A stretch of DNA of 64,000 bases, from the NCBI RefSeq assembly GCF_003390915.1, contig NZ_QMEM01000008.1, forward strand, positions 124,001 through 188,000, written 5' to 3'. The DNA comes from Lewinella sp. IMCC34183 (GTDB lineage Bacteria; Bacteroidota; Bacteroidia; Chitinophagales; Saprospiraceae). The position numbers and the translations under genes were made by a program. Shown piece by piece: positions 17,503-25,078 of this stretch. Under the pieces are notes generated by a model. It was not told where the DNA came from, did not search any database, and was given only the letters and a program-made list of their open reading frames with translations. Within the stretch, counting starts at the first letter, position 1. Every line of letters begins with the position of its first letter.

Positions 17503-18651
17503 ATGACCAAGCCCCTATATACCTTCGACGACATCCAGAACCTGGAGTTTCCTCCGGTCATCGTCTACGCCGTGCCGGTCATGGTGGCCCTCACCATTAT
17601 CGAGTGGTTCCTTCGCCGGAGGGAGTACATCCACGAACTGGAGGAAGCGGCCACCGAACTCGGTTTTACGGTGGACGCCGCACCAAGCCTGCGCACGGCC
17701 GGATATAACCCCATCACTTATACCCGCGACCGTAACCTGTACGCCGAGACGCTGAAGGAGTACATCGCGGATAACGCCGGGAGCAGCCGTGCCGAGAAGC
17801 ACAACTACGATATCAAGGACGGGCTCGCCGCGGCGGGCGTCGGCATCGGCAACCTGATCAGCACCGCGCTGGTGAAGGCCGTTACCTTCGGTATCATCCT
17901 GTTTTTCTATAACCTGAGCCCGCTCTACATCCCCACGACCTGGTGGAGCTTTATCGCCTGCTTCGTGGTGGTCGACTTCTGCCGCTACTGGGCGCACCGG
18001 ATCAGCCACGAGCAACGCTTCTGGTGGGCTACGCACGTTACCCACCACAGCTCCGAGCAGTACAACTTCACCGTGTCGTTCCGCCTCAGCTGGACGCAGC
18101 ACATTAAGGTGATTTTTTTTATCCCCGCCGCCCTGCTCGGCTTTGACCCCTTCGTGTTCTTCATCTGCATGCAGATCGGTGTCCTGTACCAGTTCTGGAT
18201 CCATACCGAGCTGATCGACCGGATGTGGGCGCCGATTGAGTTTTTCTGGGTCACGCCCAGCCACCACCGCGTACACCACGCTACGGAAGAGAAGTACCTG
18301 GATAAGAACTACGGCTCCAGCCTCATCATCTGGGACCGCATGTTCGGCACCTTCTGCCCGGAGGAAGAAACCCCGAATTACGGAATTCTGAAGCCGGTCA
18401 ACAGCTACAATCCTGTGACGCTGGTCTTTCACGAGCACATGGACATGCTGCGCGATATGCGCACCTACCGCCATCCTAAAGCCTGGTGGCGGATCATGTT
18501 TCACGGTCCCGGCTGTACCCTTGATAAGGAGCGCTACTATGGATTCTACAAGTACAAGGACGGCGAACTTCCCCCCGCCGAATCACCCGAGGCAGAAGGA
18601 TCCCGGGAGGTGCCCGCGGAACGGAAGAACCGGCGCAACGTGGTGGTCTAA
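17503..18651 (+). CDS. Sterol desaturase/fatty-acid hydroxylase family membrane enzyme
   Basis: 382 residues with several membrane segments (near 15-33, 130-150 and 205-235). The three histidine boxes of the di-iron hydroxylase superfamily are present: RYWAHRISH, THVTHHSSEQYN and PSHHRVHHATEEKYLDKNYG. These ligate the iron pair that hydroxylates or desaturates lipids using oxygen. The natural substrate cannot be read from the sequence; in Bacteroidota, ceramide, carotenoid or fatty-acid tails are candidates. The charged C-terminal tail from about residue 350 is extra to the domain. It starts 6 nt after the peptidase stop. Confidence 0.88.
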   Translation: MTKPLYTFDDIQNLEFPPVIVYAVPVMVALTIIEWFLRRREYIHELEEAATELGFTVDAAPSLRTAGYNPITYTRDRNLYAETLKEYIADNAGSSRAEKHNYDIKDGLAAAGVGIGNLISTALVKAVTFGIILFFYNLSPLYIPTTWWSFIACFVVVDFCRYWAHRISHEQRFWWATHVTHHSSEQYNFTVSFRLSWTQHIKVIFFIPAALLGFDPFVFFICMQIGVLYQFWIHTELIDRMWAPIEFFWVTPSHHRVHHATEEKYLDKNYGSSLIIWDRMFGTFCPEEETPNYGILKPVNSYNPVTLVFHEHMDMLRDMRTYRHPKAWWRIMFHGPGCTLDKERYYGFYKYKDGELPPAESPEAEGSREVPAERKNRRNVVV

Positions 18652-18675
18652 CCACGAACATCGGCGGCGGGGTCG

Positions 18676-18683
18676 TATTTTAC
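18676..18683 (+). promoter_or_regulatory. -7 box for the LEA-like gene
   Basis: TATTTTAC, 23 nt before ATG at 18707. It matches the consensus TA and central T run but not the final G. Confidence 0.4.
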
Positions 18684-18706
18684 CTACCTAGCAGACTCTA
18701 TCCGCC

Positions 18707-19603
18707 ATGCCCCTATTCAACGATTTAAAGAAAATATTCTTCGGTGCCAAGTCGGTCGCCAAGCACCAGGCTTCCCGCGCCGGCGACGTTGCCCGTGAGG
18801 CCGGTGACGAGCTCTCCACCCAGGGGGAGGAACTTTTGGACCTAACCAGAAAAGCCGCGCGGGAAGTTGCCGACCGGGCGCCCGGGTACATCGACCGGGG
18901 CCGCTCGGCGCTCAGCGACCTGGGCGATGCCGTATTTCGGGAACCCAACCCCCAACCTACCGAAAAAAAGAAAGCCATGGATGAGGTGGATGACGAGCTG
19001 AACTTCGGCAACCTGGACTTGTCAAAGGAAGCGGAAGCACCCAAATCAGGCAGCATCAATTTCGAGGACGACCTGGTGGAAGACGGGCCACCTACCCCGC
19101 GGGAGCCTTCTGCCTTCCGGCAGGCGGCCGATTCGGGCCTCGACGCCGCGGCACGTGCCGGCCTGAAAGCAAAAGACGCCGCCAACCGTGCCGGCGAGGA
19201 GCTGCTCGACCGCGCCGCCCGTACCGGTGCCACCCTGAAGGGCAGAGCGGACGAATTCCTCGATCACGCCACCCGGGAAGCCAACCGCATCCGTGACGAA
19301 GAGGCCATCGAGAAGGCTAAGCGTGCGGCGGAGCAGGCCGAGGCTCGCGCCCGCGCATTCGACGATCGGGAGACGGAGCGGGATACCGACGCATCCACCC
19401 TCAGTGGGACGGATTCTTTCTTCGACCGCGCCGATCGCTTCGCCCGGGGCGATTACCACAACGAGGGAGGCAAGGATATGCGCATTCAAGACGACCCCGA
19501 CTACCGGCCCCGCAAGAAAAGCGACCTGATCGCCGGCTTCGAAGACAACGATAACGACGGCGATAGCCTCATCGACGACGCCGTACTCGATGAGGAAGAA
19601 TAA
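18707..19603 (+). CDS. Hydrophilic LEA-like helical repeat protein, unknown function
   Basis: 298 residues with almost no hydrophobic core and no signal peptide. Alanine-, lysine- and glutamate-rich amphipathic helices recur, for example RAGDVAREAGDELSTQGEE, LTRKAAREVADRAP, AARAGLKAKDAANRAGEEL and LDRAARTGATLKGRADEFLD. They resemble the 11-residue repeats of late-embryogenesis-abundant or apolipoprotein-like proteins. The last 30 residues are strongly acidic (EDNDNDGDSLIDDAVLDEEE). It might protect membranes or proteins under drying or osmotic stress, but this is inference from composition. It ends 1 nt before the stop of the converging lipoprotein gene. Confidence 0.72.
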   Translation: MPLFNDLKKIFFGAKSVAKHQASRAGDVAREAGDELSTQGEELLDLTRKAAREVADRAPGYIDRGRSALSDLGDAVFREPNPQPTEKKKAMDEVDDELNFGNLDLSKEAEAPKSGSINFEDDLVEDGPPTPREPSAFRQAADSGLDAAARAGLKAKDAANRAGEELLDRAARTGATLKGRADEFLDHATREANRIRDEEAIEKAKRAAEQAEARARAFDDRETERDTDASTLSGTDSFFDRADRFARGDYHNEGGKDMRIQDDPDYRPRKKSDLIAGFEDNDNDGDSLIDDAVLDEEE

Positions 19604-19604
19604 C

Positions 19605-21005
19605 CTACCGCGGGGGCAGGATGTCATTCAGTTCCTCCGTGGTCAGGTTCTTCCCGATGATCGTGCGATCGGGGCCCAAAACGTACATCTCCGGGGTCGA
19701 ATCCACGTAGTAAGTACGATAGATCGCCTGGTCGGACGGATCGTGGACATTCGTCCACGACTGCAAGCCAAACTCCTTTACGAAGGCCCGCCACTTTTCG
19801 TCGGTCGTTCCCAGCGCCAGGGCGTAGACACCCGCATCGGGACGCTCCTGCGACCACTCTAGAAGCTTAGGGGTTTCTTCGATGCAGTGGTCGCACTCCG
19901 GATTGTAGATATATACGATGAGGTAGGGATCGCGCTCGGCGTAGACCGCCTGGGGCTGCCCGTTGAGGCCCGGAACGGAGATACGGGGACCCGGCTCGCC
20001 AAGCAGGCTTTTCTCCATCATGGCCGCCTGGTTCTGCAGGCTGTACACCTGCATACTGTCCATATAGTCCGCCCGTTCGCGGGTGTAGTAGGTGCGTACC
20101 ATGTGCACGAAGACGGCCTCGGGATCCATCAGTTCCGACTGCCCGGGACGGAAATGCAGCGTCAACGCCTGGGCGAGAGCCCGCTGGTAAGCGGGGTAGG
20201 CCTCCACGCGACCGAGCAGCTCGTCGATCGCGGCGATTACGGAGTCGGAGCGCTGTACGGTCAATTCATCGAAGTAGGTATTCACCTTGTCGTGCAGAAC
20301 GGGGGTATGGAGCAGGCGTACGTCGCTGAAGTCGATCCCGTCCCAAAATTGCCGGCGGTAGGTGCGAACCTGTGCCGCCTTGTCCGGCTGCCCGCTGGCG
20401 GTACGCAGGTCCTCGATGGCCGGGTCCAGGTCCGCCCGCATGTAGGCGGTGTAAAAGGTTTTCGGGTGCTCGGCAAATTGCTTTTCGTAGAAGTCCCGGC
20501 GCTGGGCAATGAGTTTGTCGCGCTGCGCGCCCGCCTCGGCGGCCTCCTCGTCGTCCGTGGCATCGGTACGCTGCAGGTGGGTCACCAGCGTGGCCAGGGC
20601 GGGGCCCAGGACTTCCTCCATTTTCAGTCCCTCGTAGAGCAACTGATTGTCGAGGCTGCCCTCGACCCGGGCGTCGCCGATGACGTCTTCCGCAGTAGTC
20701 ACCACGGCGAAAGACTGATCCTCGTCCAGCAGGAGGGGGACGATCGACTGGTCGTTGTAGAAGGCAAAATAGTAGCCGGGTTCGTAGGGCTCCTCTGGCT
20801 GAAACCGCACGGTACCGGAGGCATCGGCGGTGGCGGTATCGGCTTGGTACTGCTGTTCGACGTACTGCGACACGAGCACCACCTTGCCCGGGGCCGCGCC
20901 AGCTACGGTGATGGTGATGCCTGACTGGTCGTCTGCCGAAAATTCGGTGCCGGAGCAGGCGGTAATCAGGAGGGGCAGGGTAAGAAGAAGCAGGTTACGG
21001 AGCAT
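19605..21005 (-). CDS. TlpA-like thiol-disulfide redoxin, lipoprotein
   Basis: 466 residues. MLRNLLLLTLPLLITAC is a lipoprotein signal with lipobox ITAC (Cys17), so it should be membrane-anchored facing the periplasm. An N-terminal DUF4369-like beta domain (ITVAGAAPGKVVLVSQYVEQQ) and a helical middle precede a thioredoxin-fold domain with the active site CDHC (371-374) in YIYNPECDHCIEETPK and the cis-Pro segment STPEMYVLGPD. It shares layout with the exported redoxin at 9716, including YINTL/YFDELTVQRSDS and VFVHMVRTYYTR-type segments, and is probably its diverged paralogue. Its promoter region borders the ACATCSGATGT array. Confidence 0.88.
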   Translation of the reverse strand: MLRNLLLLTLPLLITACSGTEFSADDQSGITITVAGAAPGKVVLVSQYVEQQYQADTATADASGTVRFQPEEPYEPGYYFAFYNDQSIVPLLLDEDQSFAVVTTAEDVIGDARVEGSLDNQLLYEGLKMEEVLGPALATLVTHLQRTDATDDEEAAEAGAQRDKLIAQRRDFYEKQFAEHPKTFYTAYMRADLDPAIEDLRTASGQPDKAAQVRTYRRQFWDGIDFSDVRLLHTPVLHDKVNTYFDELTVQRSDSVIAAIDELLGRVEAYPAYQRALAQALTLHFRPGQSELMDPEAVFVHMVRTYYTRERADYMDSMQVYSLQNQAAMMEKSLLGEPGPRISVPGLNGQPQAVYAERDPYLIVYIYNPECDHCIEETPKLLEWSQERPDAGVYALALGTTDEKWRAFVKEFGLQSWTNVHDPSDQAIYRTYYVDSTPEMYVLGPDRTIIGKNLTTEELNDILPPR

Positions 21006-21024
21006 CCGGGGGGTGTTTCGTCGA

Positions 21025-21032
21025 CAAAGGTA
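21025..21032 (-). promoter_or_regulatory. -7 box for the TlpA-like lipoprotein gene
   Basis: TACCTTTG on the minus strand, an exact consensus match, 19 nt before ATG at 21005. The first hairpin of the repeat array begins at the very next base upstream, so any protein bound there would cover the -33 region. Confidence 0.65.
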
Positions 21033-21065
21033 CCCACATCCGATGTCATCGACATCGGATGTGGG
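21033..21065. repeat. Hairpin H1 (two ACATCSGATGT copies)
   Basis: Perfect 15-bp inverted repeat around a 3-nt ATC loop (arms 21033-21047 and 21051-21065). Each arm itself holds the near-palindrome ACATCSGATGT (21036-21046 and 21052-21062, 16 bp apart). There is no T-tract, so it is not a normal intrinsic terminator. Confidence 0.9.
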
Positions 21066-21095
21066 GTCAGGAAGGTGCTAATCGGCCGCTTCTGG

Positions 21096-21130
21096 CCCGA
21101 CATCGGATGTCATCGACATCCGATGTCGGG
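21096..21130. repeat. Hairpin H2 (two ACATCSGATGT copies)
   Basis: Perfect 16-bp inverted repeat with an ATC loop (arms 21096-21111 and 21115-21130). Copies of the near-palindrome are at 21100-21110 and 21116-21126, exactly 64 bp after those of H1. Confidence 0.9.
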
Positions 21131-21134
21131 GGGG

Positions 21135-21310
21135 TCAGGCATGGAGGGCGGCGCGTACGGCCCGGGCCCGGGCTAGGGCCCCGGGGTGATCGCCGTGCAG
21201 GCAGCTGGTGCGTATCTCGAGGGGGTAGGGTTGCCCGTCGCTGGCGGTGACCGTGCCGGTCGTCTTCAATCGCCGGGCCTGATCGGCCGCCCGCTACGGA
21301 TCGTCGAGCG
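21135..21310 (-). pseudogene. Fragment of the pxpA 3' end
   Basis: This matches the last 58 or so codons of the intact pxpA next door, including its TGA stop position (21135-21137). In the pxpA frame it has an internal TAG (the cta of the CCGCTACGG stretch near 21294; the intact gene has CAG there). It has no start and cannot make a useful protein. It is the coding part of tandem unit A. Confidence 0.85.
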
Positions 21311-21317
21311 GGTTACT

Positions 21318-21346
21318 CACATCCGATGTCCGCGACATCGGATGTG
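21318..21346. repeat. Hairpin H3 (two ACATCSGATGT copies)
   Basis: Perfect 13-bp inverted repeat with a CGC loop (arms 21318-21330 and 21334-21346). It is the unit B counterpart of H1. Confidence 0.9.
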
Positions 21347-21377
21347 GGGTCAGGAAGGCGGTAATCGGCCGCTTTTG

Positions 21378-21414
21378 CCCCGACATCGGATGTCATCGAC
21401 ATCCGATGTCGGGG
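21378..21414. repeat. Hairpin H4 (two ACATCSGATGT copies)
   Basis: Perfect 17-bp inverted repeat with an ATC loop (arms 21378-21394 and 21398-21414). It begins 2 nt beyond the pxpA stop codon on the transcript, so it would also cap the pxpA mRNA 3' end. No T-run follows. Confidence 0.9.
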
Positions 21415-21416
21415 GG

Positions 21417-22154
21417 TCAGGCATGGAGGGCGGCGCGTACGGCCCGGGCCCGCGCCACGGCCCCGGGGTGATCGCCGTGCAGGCAAAGGGTGCGTAACTC
21501 GAGGGGGTAGGATTGCCCGTCGCTGGCGGTGACCGTGCCGGTCGTCGCCAATTGCCGTGCCTGATCGGCCGCCTCCTGCGGATCGTCCAGCGAAGCCCCG
21601 GGTAGCTGCCGCGACCGCAGGTGCAGAGATGGCTCGTACCTCCGATCCGCGAATCCCTCCGCGTAAAAGGTGCGCCCACTGGTCCGGGCGGCCTCCTCCA
21701 GCCGACCACCGGGCGGGCCGTACAGGATGGCAATATCAAGCTCCCGCATCACCCGTACGACGGCGGCGGCGGCCACCGGGTCCCCGTCGGCGAAGTGGTA
21801 CAACGCGCCGTGGGGTTTGAGGTGGTGCAGCTGACCGCCGGCGGCCCGCGTCATGCCCTGCAGGGCGCTGACCTGGTAGAGCAGCAGGGCGTAGAGTCGG
21901 TCGGGGGGCAGTTCGGGGGTCCGGCGCCCGAAATGCTTGCGGTCCGGAAAACTGGGGTGGGCCCCGATGGCTACCCCATGGTCGAGCGCCAACCGGATGG
22001 TCACCACTTGCGTCAGTGCGTCGCCTCCGTGAAAGCCGCACGCTATGTTGCAGGCGTCGAGAAAGGGCATAAGCGCCGCGTCGTCACCAATCCGGCGATC
22101 GTACCACGATTCCCCGAGGTCCGCATTCAGCTCAATGTCTCGTACCTGTGCCAT
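21417..22154 (-). CDS. pxpA: 5-oxoprolinase subunit A (LamB/YcsF family)
   Basis: 245 residues, full length. PxpA works with PxpB and PxpC to hydrolyse 5-oxo-L-proline to glutamate using ATP. Family motifs are IELNADLGESW, SCGFHGG-like NIACGFHGGDA, GAHPSFPD, VKPHGALY-like HLKPHGALYH and EGFADRRYEPS near the middle, and CLHGDHPGAV near the end. pxpB and pxpC are usually adjacent but are not in the window. The ATG at 22154 lies 4 nt after a TAATTTGG box, so the transcript may be leaderless. Its last 58 or so codons are duplicated downstream. Confidence 0.95.
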   Translation of the reverse strand: MAQVRDIELNADLGESWYDRRIGDDAALMPFLDACNIACGFHGGDALTQVVTIRLALDHGVAIGAHPSFPDRKHFGRRTPELPPDRLYALLLYQVSALQGMTRAAGGQLHHLKPHGALYHFADGDPVAAAAVVRVMRELDIAILYGPPGGRLEEAARTSGRTFYAEGFADRRYEPSLHLRSRQLPGASLDDPQEAADQARQLATTGTVTASDGQSYPLELRTLCLHGDHPGAVARARAVRAALHA

Positions 22155-22158
22155 GCGG

Positions 22159-22166
22159 CCAAATTA
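22159..22166 (-). promoter_or_regulatory. -7-like box, possible leaderless promoter of pxpA
   Basis: TAATTTGG on the minus strand, then 4 nt, then ATG at 22154. One mismatch from TAnnTTTG. Confidence 0.45.
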
Positions 22167-22235
22167 ACTACCCCGCACCTGCGGAAGCGCCAAATGGAGA
22201 TATAAATGTGTTACATTGACACATAAAAACCCGTC

Positions 22236-23621
22236 ATGCACAGAAGAACCTTCCTTAAAGCCGGCTCCCTCGTCGGTGCCGCCTTTGCCACCCGCCAGGC
22301 GCGGGCCTTCGATCTCTGGAAAAACACCGCCCGCAAGCGTATCGCCCTGGTGGGCACCGGCATCCGCGGCAGCTCCCTCTGGGGCCGCAATCTAGTGGAG
22401 AACTACGGGGAGCAGGTCGAGTTCGTGGGGCTGTGTGACATCAACCCCGGCCGGGTGGAATTCGTGAAGGGGGCCATGGGCGTCGACTGCCCGGCCTACA
22501 CGGACTTCGACAAGATGATGAACGAGCAGCAGCCCGAGTGGGTGATCGTGACCACCATGGACTCCACCCACGACATCTACATCATCCGCGCCATGGAGCT
22601 CGGGGCCCACGTGATCACGGAGAAACCGATGACCACCACCGCCGAAAAGACCCAGGCCATACTCGACGCCCAGGACCGCCACGGCAAGGAAGTGCTCGTG
22701 ACCTTCAACTACCGCCACTCCCCCCACAACACCGCCATAAAGCAACAGTTGCACGACGGCGCCGTGGGCAAGATGACCAGCGTGGACTTTCACTGGTACC
22801 TGAACGTATACCACGGGGCCAGCTACTTCCGCCGCTGGCACGGCTACGTCAAGAACAGCGGCTCCCTTTGGGTGCACAAGGCCACCCACCACTTCGACCT
22901 CCTCAACTGGTGGATCGACGCCAAACCCGTGGCGGTGACCGCGCTCGGCGCCCTGGAGCACTACGGCAAGAACGGCCCCTACCGGGGCGAATCGTGCCGT
23001 ACCTGTCCGCACAAGAACGAATGCCCCTACTACTGGGACATCACCAAGGACGAGTACCTTATGGACCTCTACGTGGACAACGAGGAATACGACGGCTACA
23101 TCCGGGACTCCTGCGTGTTCCGCGAGGACATCGACATCTGGGACAAGATGAGCGCCCAGATTGAATACGACAACGACGTGGTGGTCAACTACAGCCTCAC
23201 TACCTACTCCCCCTATGAGGGCTACCGGATCGCCTTCAACGGCCACGACGGCCGGCTGGATTCGTGGGAGGACATTCCCTACCAGCGCGGGGAGTACACC
23301 GAAGCCGAGCAGGGCGCCATGCACAGCGATGAGATGACCTTCAAGACCGACGAGGTGCCCACGGAGTTCCACGAGATCATCGTGCACAAGAACTTTGAGC
23401 CGGAGTTCGAGAGCATCAAGGTGCCCAAGTTCCGCTACGGCCACGGCGGCGGCGACCAGCGAATGCTCGATTACCTCTTCGTCAACCCCGACGCGGCCGA
23501 CCCGCTCGGCCACATGGCCGGCACCACCGACGGCGCCTACTCAGTGCTGATCGGCATCGCCGCCCGCAAGAGCATCGCCGAGGGCCGCCGCGTGCGCCTT
23601 GACGAACTGGTGAAGGTGTAG
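22236..23621 (+). CDS. Gfo/Idh/MocA-family oxidoreductase, Tat-exported
   Basis: 461 residues. The N-terminus MHRRTFLKAGSLVGAAFATRQARA is a twin-arginine signal, so the enzyme should be exported already folded with its nucleotide. The Rossmann motif is RIALVGTGIRGSSLWG, and EKPMTTTAEKTQAI carries the catalytic-type Lys-Pro of the family. WVHKATHHFDLLNWW is the conserved His region. A compact Cys cluster C-x2-C-x5-C (CRTCPHKNEC, near residue 254) is inserted and may bind a metal. Tat-exported relatives in Bacteroidota often act on sugars or glycans; the substrate here is unknown. A terminator-like hairpin follows. Confidence 0.9.
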   Translation: MHRRTFLKAGSLVGAAFATRQARAFDLWKNTARKRIALVGTGIRGSSLWGRNLVENYGEQVEFVGLCDINPGRVEFVKGAMGVDCPAYTDFDKMMNEQQPEWVIVTTMDSTHDIYIIRAMELGAHVITEKPMTTTAEKTQAILDAQDRHGKEVLVTFNYRHSPHNTAIKQQLHDGAVGKMTSVDFHWYLNVYHGASYFRRWHGYVKNSGSLWVHKATHHFDLLNWWIDAKPVAVTALGALEHYGKNGPYRGESCRTCPHKNECPYYWDITKDEYLMDLYVDNEEYDGYIRDSCVFREDIDIWDKMSAQIEYDNDVVVNYSLTTYSPYEGYRIAFNGHDGRLDSWEDIPYQRGEYTEAEQGAMHSDEMTFKTDEVPTEFHEIIVHKNFEPEFESIKVPKFRYGHGGGDQRMLDYLFVNPDAADPLGHMAGTTDGAYSVLIGIAARKSIAEGRRVRLDELVKV

Positions 23622-23644
23622 GGAATACTGAACACCAACTAGCG

Positions 23645-23676
23645 CGGGGCGGCGGGAACAAATTCCCGTCGCCCCG
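23645..23676 (+). terminator. Terminator-like hairpin after the oxidoreductase gene
   Basis: 14-bp stem (arms 23645-23658 and 23663-23676, one G-T pair) with a CAAA loop, followed by ATTTAGTT. It lies 24 nt after the stop and before ung. The T-tract is weak. Confidence 0.65.
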
Positions 23677-23705
23677 ATTTAGTTAGCATCACATAAACCG
23701 CACGC

Positions 23706-24389
23706 ATGCCCGCGACCAACGTACAGATCGAGCCCTCCTGGAAAGAAGCCCTCAGCGAGGAATTCAGCAAACCCTACTTCAAGACCTTGATCGGGTTCCT
23801 GAAGCAGGAAAAGGCCGACGGCAAGACGATCTACCCCCCCGGCTCCCTGATCTTCAACGCCTACAACACCACGCCGCTCGACCAGGTGAAGGTGGTCATC
23901 TTAGGTCAGGACCCCTACCACAACCCCGGGCAGGCCATGGGGCTGAGCTTTAGCGTGCCGCGGGGCGTGACGCCCCCGCCCAGTCTCCGCAACGTCTACA
24001 AGGAGATCGGTGACAGCCTGCAGGTCGAGTCGCCGCAGCACGGCGACCTGACCAAGTGGGCGGAGCAGGGGGTATTCCTGCTGAACTCCATGCTCACGGT
24101 CGAGCGCAACCAGCCCGGAAGCCACAAGCGGTCGGGCTGGCAATATTTCACCGACGCAAGCATCAAGGCGGTGAGCGAACGTACGGAGCATACTGTATTC
24201 ATGCTCTGGGGGGCTTTCGCCCGTAAAAAAGCCGAACTGATAGACGGCAGCCGGCACCTGATCCTGGAAAGCGCCCACCCGTCGCCCTTCTCCGCCGATA
24301 AGGGCTTCTTCGGCAACAACCACTTCAAGCAGGCCAACGCCTACCTGACCGAGCACGGGAAGGAACCGATCGACTGGAGCCTGGACTAA
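23706..24389 (+). CDS. ung: Uracil-DNA glycosylase, family 1
   Basis: 227 residues, typical for Ung. It removes uracil from DNA to begin base-excision repair. The catalytic water-activating motif [16 protein letters not shown] lies at about residues 67-82, with Asp69. Further signatures are [24 protein letters not shown] and the DNA-minor-groove loop [17 protein letters not shown] near 191. It is first in a rightward group ung, lipoprotein, purD and GlmU-like. The lipoprotein gene has its own box, so ung may be transcribed alone. Confidence 0.97.
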   Translation: MPATNVQIEPSWKEALSEEFSKPYFKTLIGFLKQEKADGKTIYPPGSLIFNAYNTTPLDQVKVVILGQDPYHNPGQAMGLSFSVPRGVTPPPSLRNVYKEIGDSLQVESPQHGDLTKWAEQGVFLLNSMLTVERNQPGSHKRSGWQYFTDASIKAVSERTEHTVFMLWGAFARKKAELIDGSRHLILESAHPSPFSADKGFFGNNHFKQANAYLTEHGKEPIDWSLD

Positions 24390-24401
24390 ACCGTCACAAG
24401 C

Positions 24402-24409
24402 TACCTTTG
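24402..24409 (+). promoter_or_regulatory. -7 box for the lipoprotein/purD group
   Basis: TACCTTTG, an exact consensus match, 14 nt before the TTG start at 24424. A run of seven A's lies between them, as in the A-rich leaders of Bacteroidota. Confidence 0.65.
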
Positions 24410-24423
24410 CAAAAAAATCCGGC

Positions 24424-25062
24424 TTGCGCTACCTCTCTTTCATTGTGCTGTGCGTGGCGTGGGCCTGCGGGAGTTCCGAGCCCACCCCGATCGAGGAGGT
24501 GGAAACGGTAAGCGGATACTTCCGCTACCAGGAGGGCGACAGCAGCCTGCAGGCCGATCTCGAGCTGCCCGACAGCACCACGTTGATTCCGAGCTTTTTG
24601 GGCAGCGCCATGGAGCCCCTGGGCACCCTGCCCGCCCGCCGGTTCCGGTACAACGCCAGGGGATCGCTGCCCCCCGTGGTGCGGTTCCAGGTGGACGAGC
24701 CGGACGGTAACACGAACTTCAATTTCGCCACCCACCGGGTGTTCGTAGACAGCCTTCCCGATACCCTGTACCGGGACCGCGCCGTGAACTTTCCCGTAAC
24801 CGACCGCGGGCTGACCGAACTGGAAAGCCTGGTCGTTTTCTTTGAACCCGCCGACCGCAGTACGCCCAAGCGTATCCTGGTGACCGGACCAACGGAGGGC
24901 GGAACGGTGTCCCTGCCGTCTTCCGCGGTCGATGACATTGCTCCCGGCAACTACGAGGTCTACCTCGTGAAACAACGCCTCTTCAAGGACCAGATCCGCA
25001 CCCTGCGGGCGAGTGTCCAGTCGGAGTACTTTACCAGGTCGCGCTCCGTAATCGTTAATTAG
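24424..25062 (+). CDS. Lipoprotein of unknown function
   Basis: 212 residues from TTG at 24424; no ATG would retain the signal. The N-terminus reads MRYLSFIVLCVAWACGSSEP, with Cys15 as the likely lipidation site. The mature protein is beta-rich and hydrophilic (SGYFRYQEGDSSLQADLELPD, VVRFQVDEPDGNTNFNF, ESLVVFFEPADRSTPKRILVTGP, NYEVYLVKQRLF). I do not recognise the family. It precedes purD by 16 nt and shares the apparent promoter. Confidence 0.68.
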   Translation: MRYLSFIVLCVAWACGSSEPTPIEEVETVSGYFRYQEGDSSLQADLELPDSTTLIPSFLGSAMEPLGTLPARRFRYNARGSLPPVVRFQVDEPDGNTNFNFATHRVFVDSLPDTLYRDRAVNFPVTDRGLTELESLVVFFEPADRSTPKRILVTGPTEGGTVSLPSSAVDDIAPGNYEVYLVKQRLFKDQIRTLRASVQSEYFTRSRSVIVN

Positions 25063-25078
25063 CCCCAAAGTATCCAGC

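Larger units (their letters stand above)
21033..21310. repeat. Tandem duplication, unit A (degenerate copy)
   Basis: About 277 bp nearly repeated at 21316-21592. It contains hairpins H1 and H2, a stop-codon equivalent and a copy of the last 58 or so codons of pxpA. Homology fades beyond about 21310. Unit A has accumulated substitutions and an in-frame stop. It lies between pxpA and the tlpA-like lipoprotein gene. Confidence 0.88.
21316..21592. repeat. Tandem duplication, unit B (copy attached to intact pxpA)
   Basis: This holds hairpins H3 and H4 and the genuine 3' end of pxpA. Compared with unit A it differs at scattered positions and by one G in the run before the pxpA stop (6 versus 7). 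Confidence 0.88.

Noticed and set aside
21033-21414. CRISPR array
   Set aside because: Only four palindromic units with conserved spacers that are part of a tandem duplication; no cas gene.
21378-21414. H4 as an ordinary intrinsic terminator of pxpA
   Set aside because: The stem is strong, but the downstream sequence lacks any T-run and the same motif recurs next to another promoter.
21059-21497. Short rightward frames in the repeat region
   Set aside because: They run through hairpins and the pxpA fragment antisense. The repeated peptides reflect the DNA duplication, not a coding repeat family.
22392-23513. 373-codon frame antisense to the Gfo/Idh/MocA gene
   Set aside because: It has shadow composition (V, H, G, E runs), while the opposite strand has the motifs of a real enzyme.
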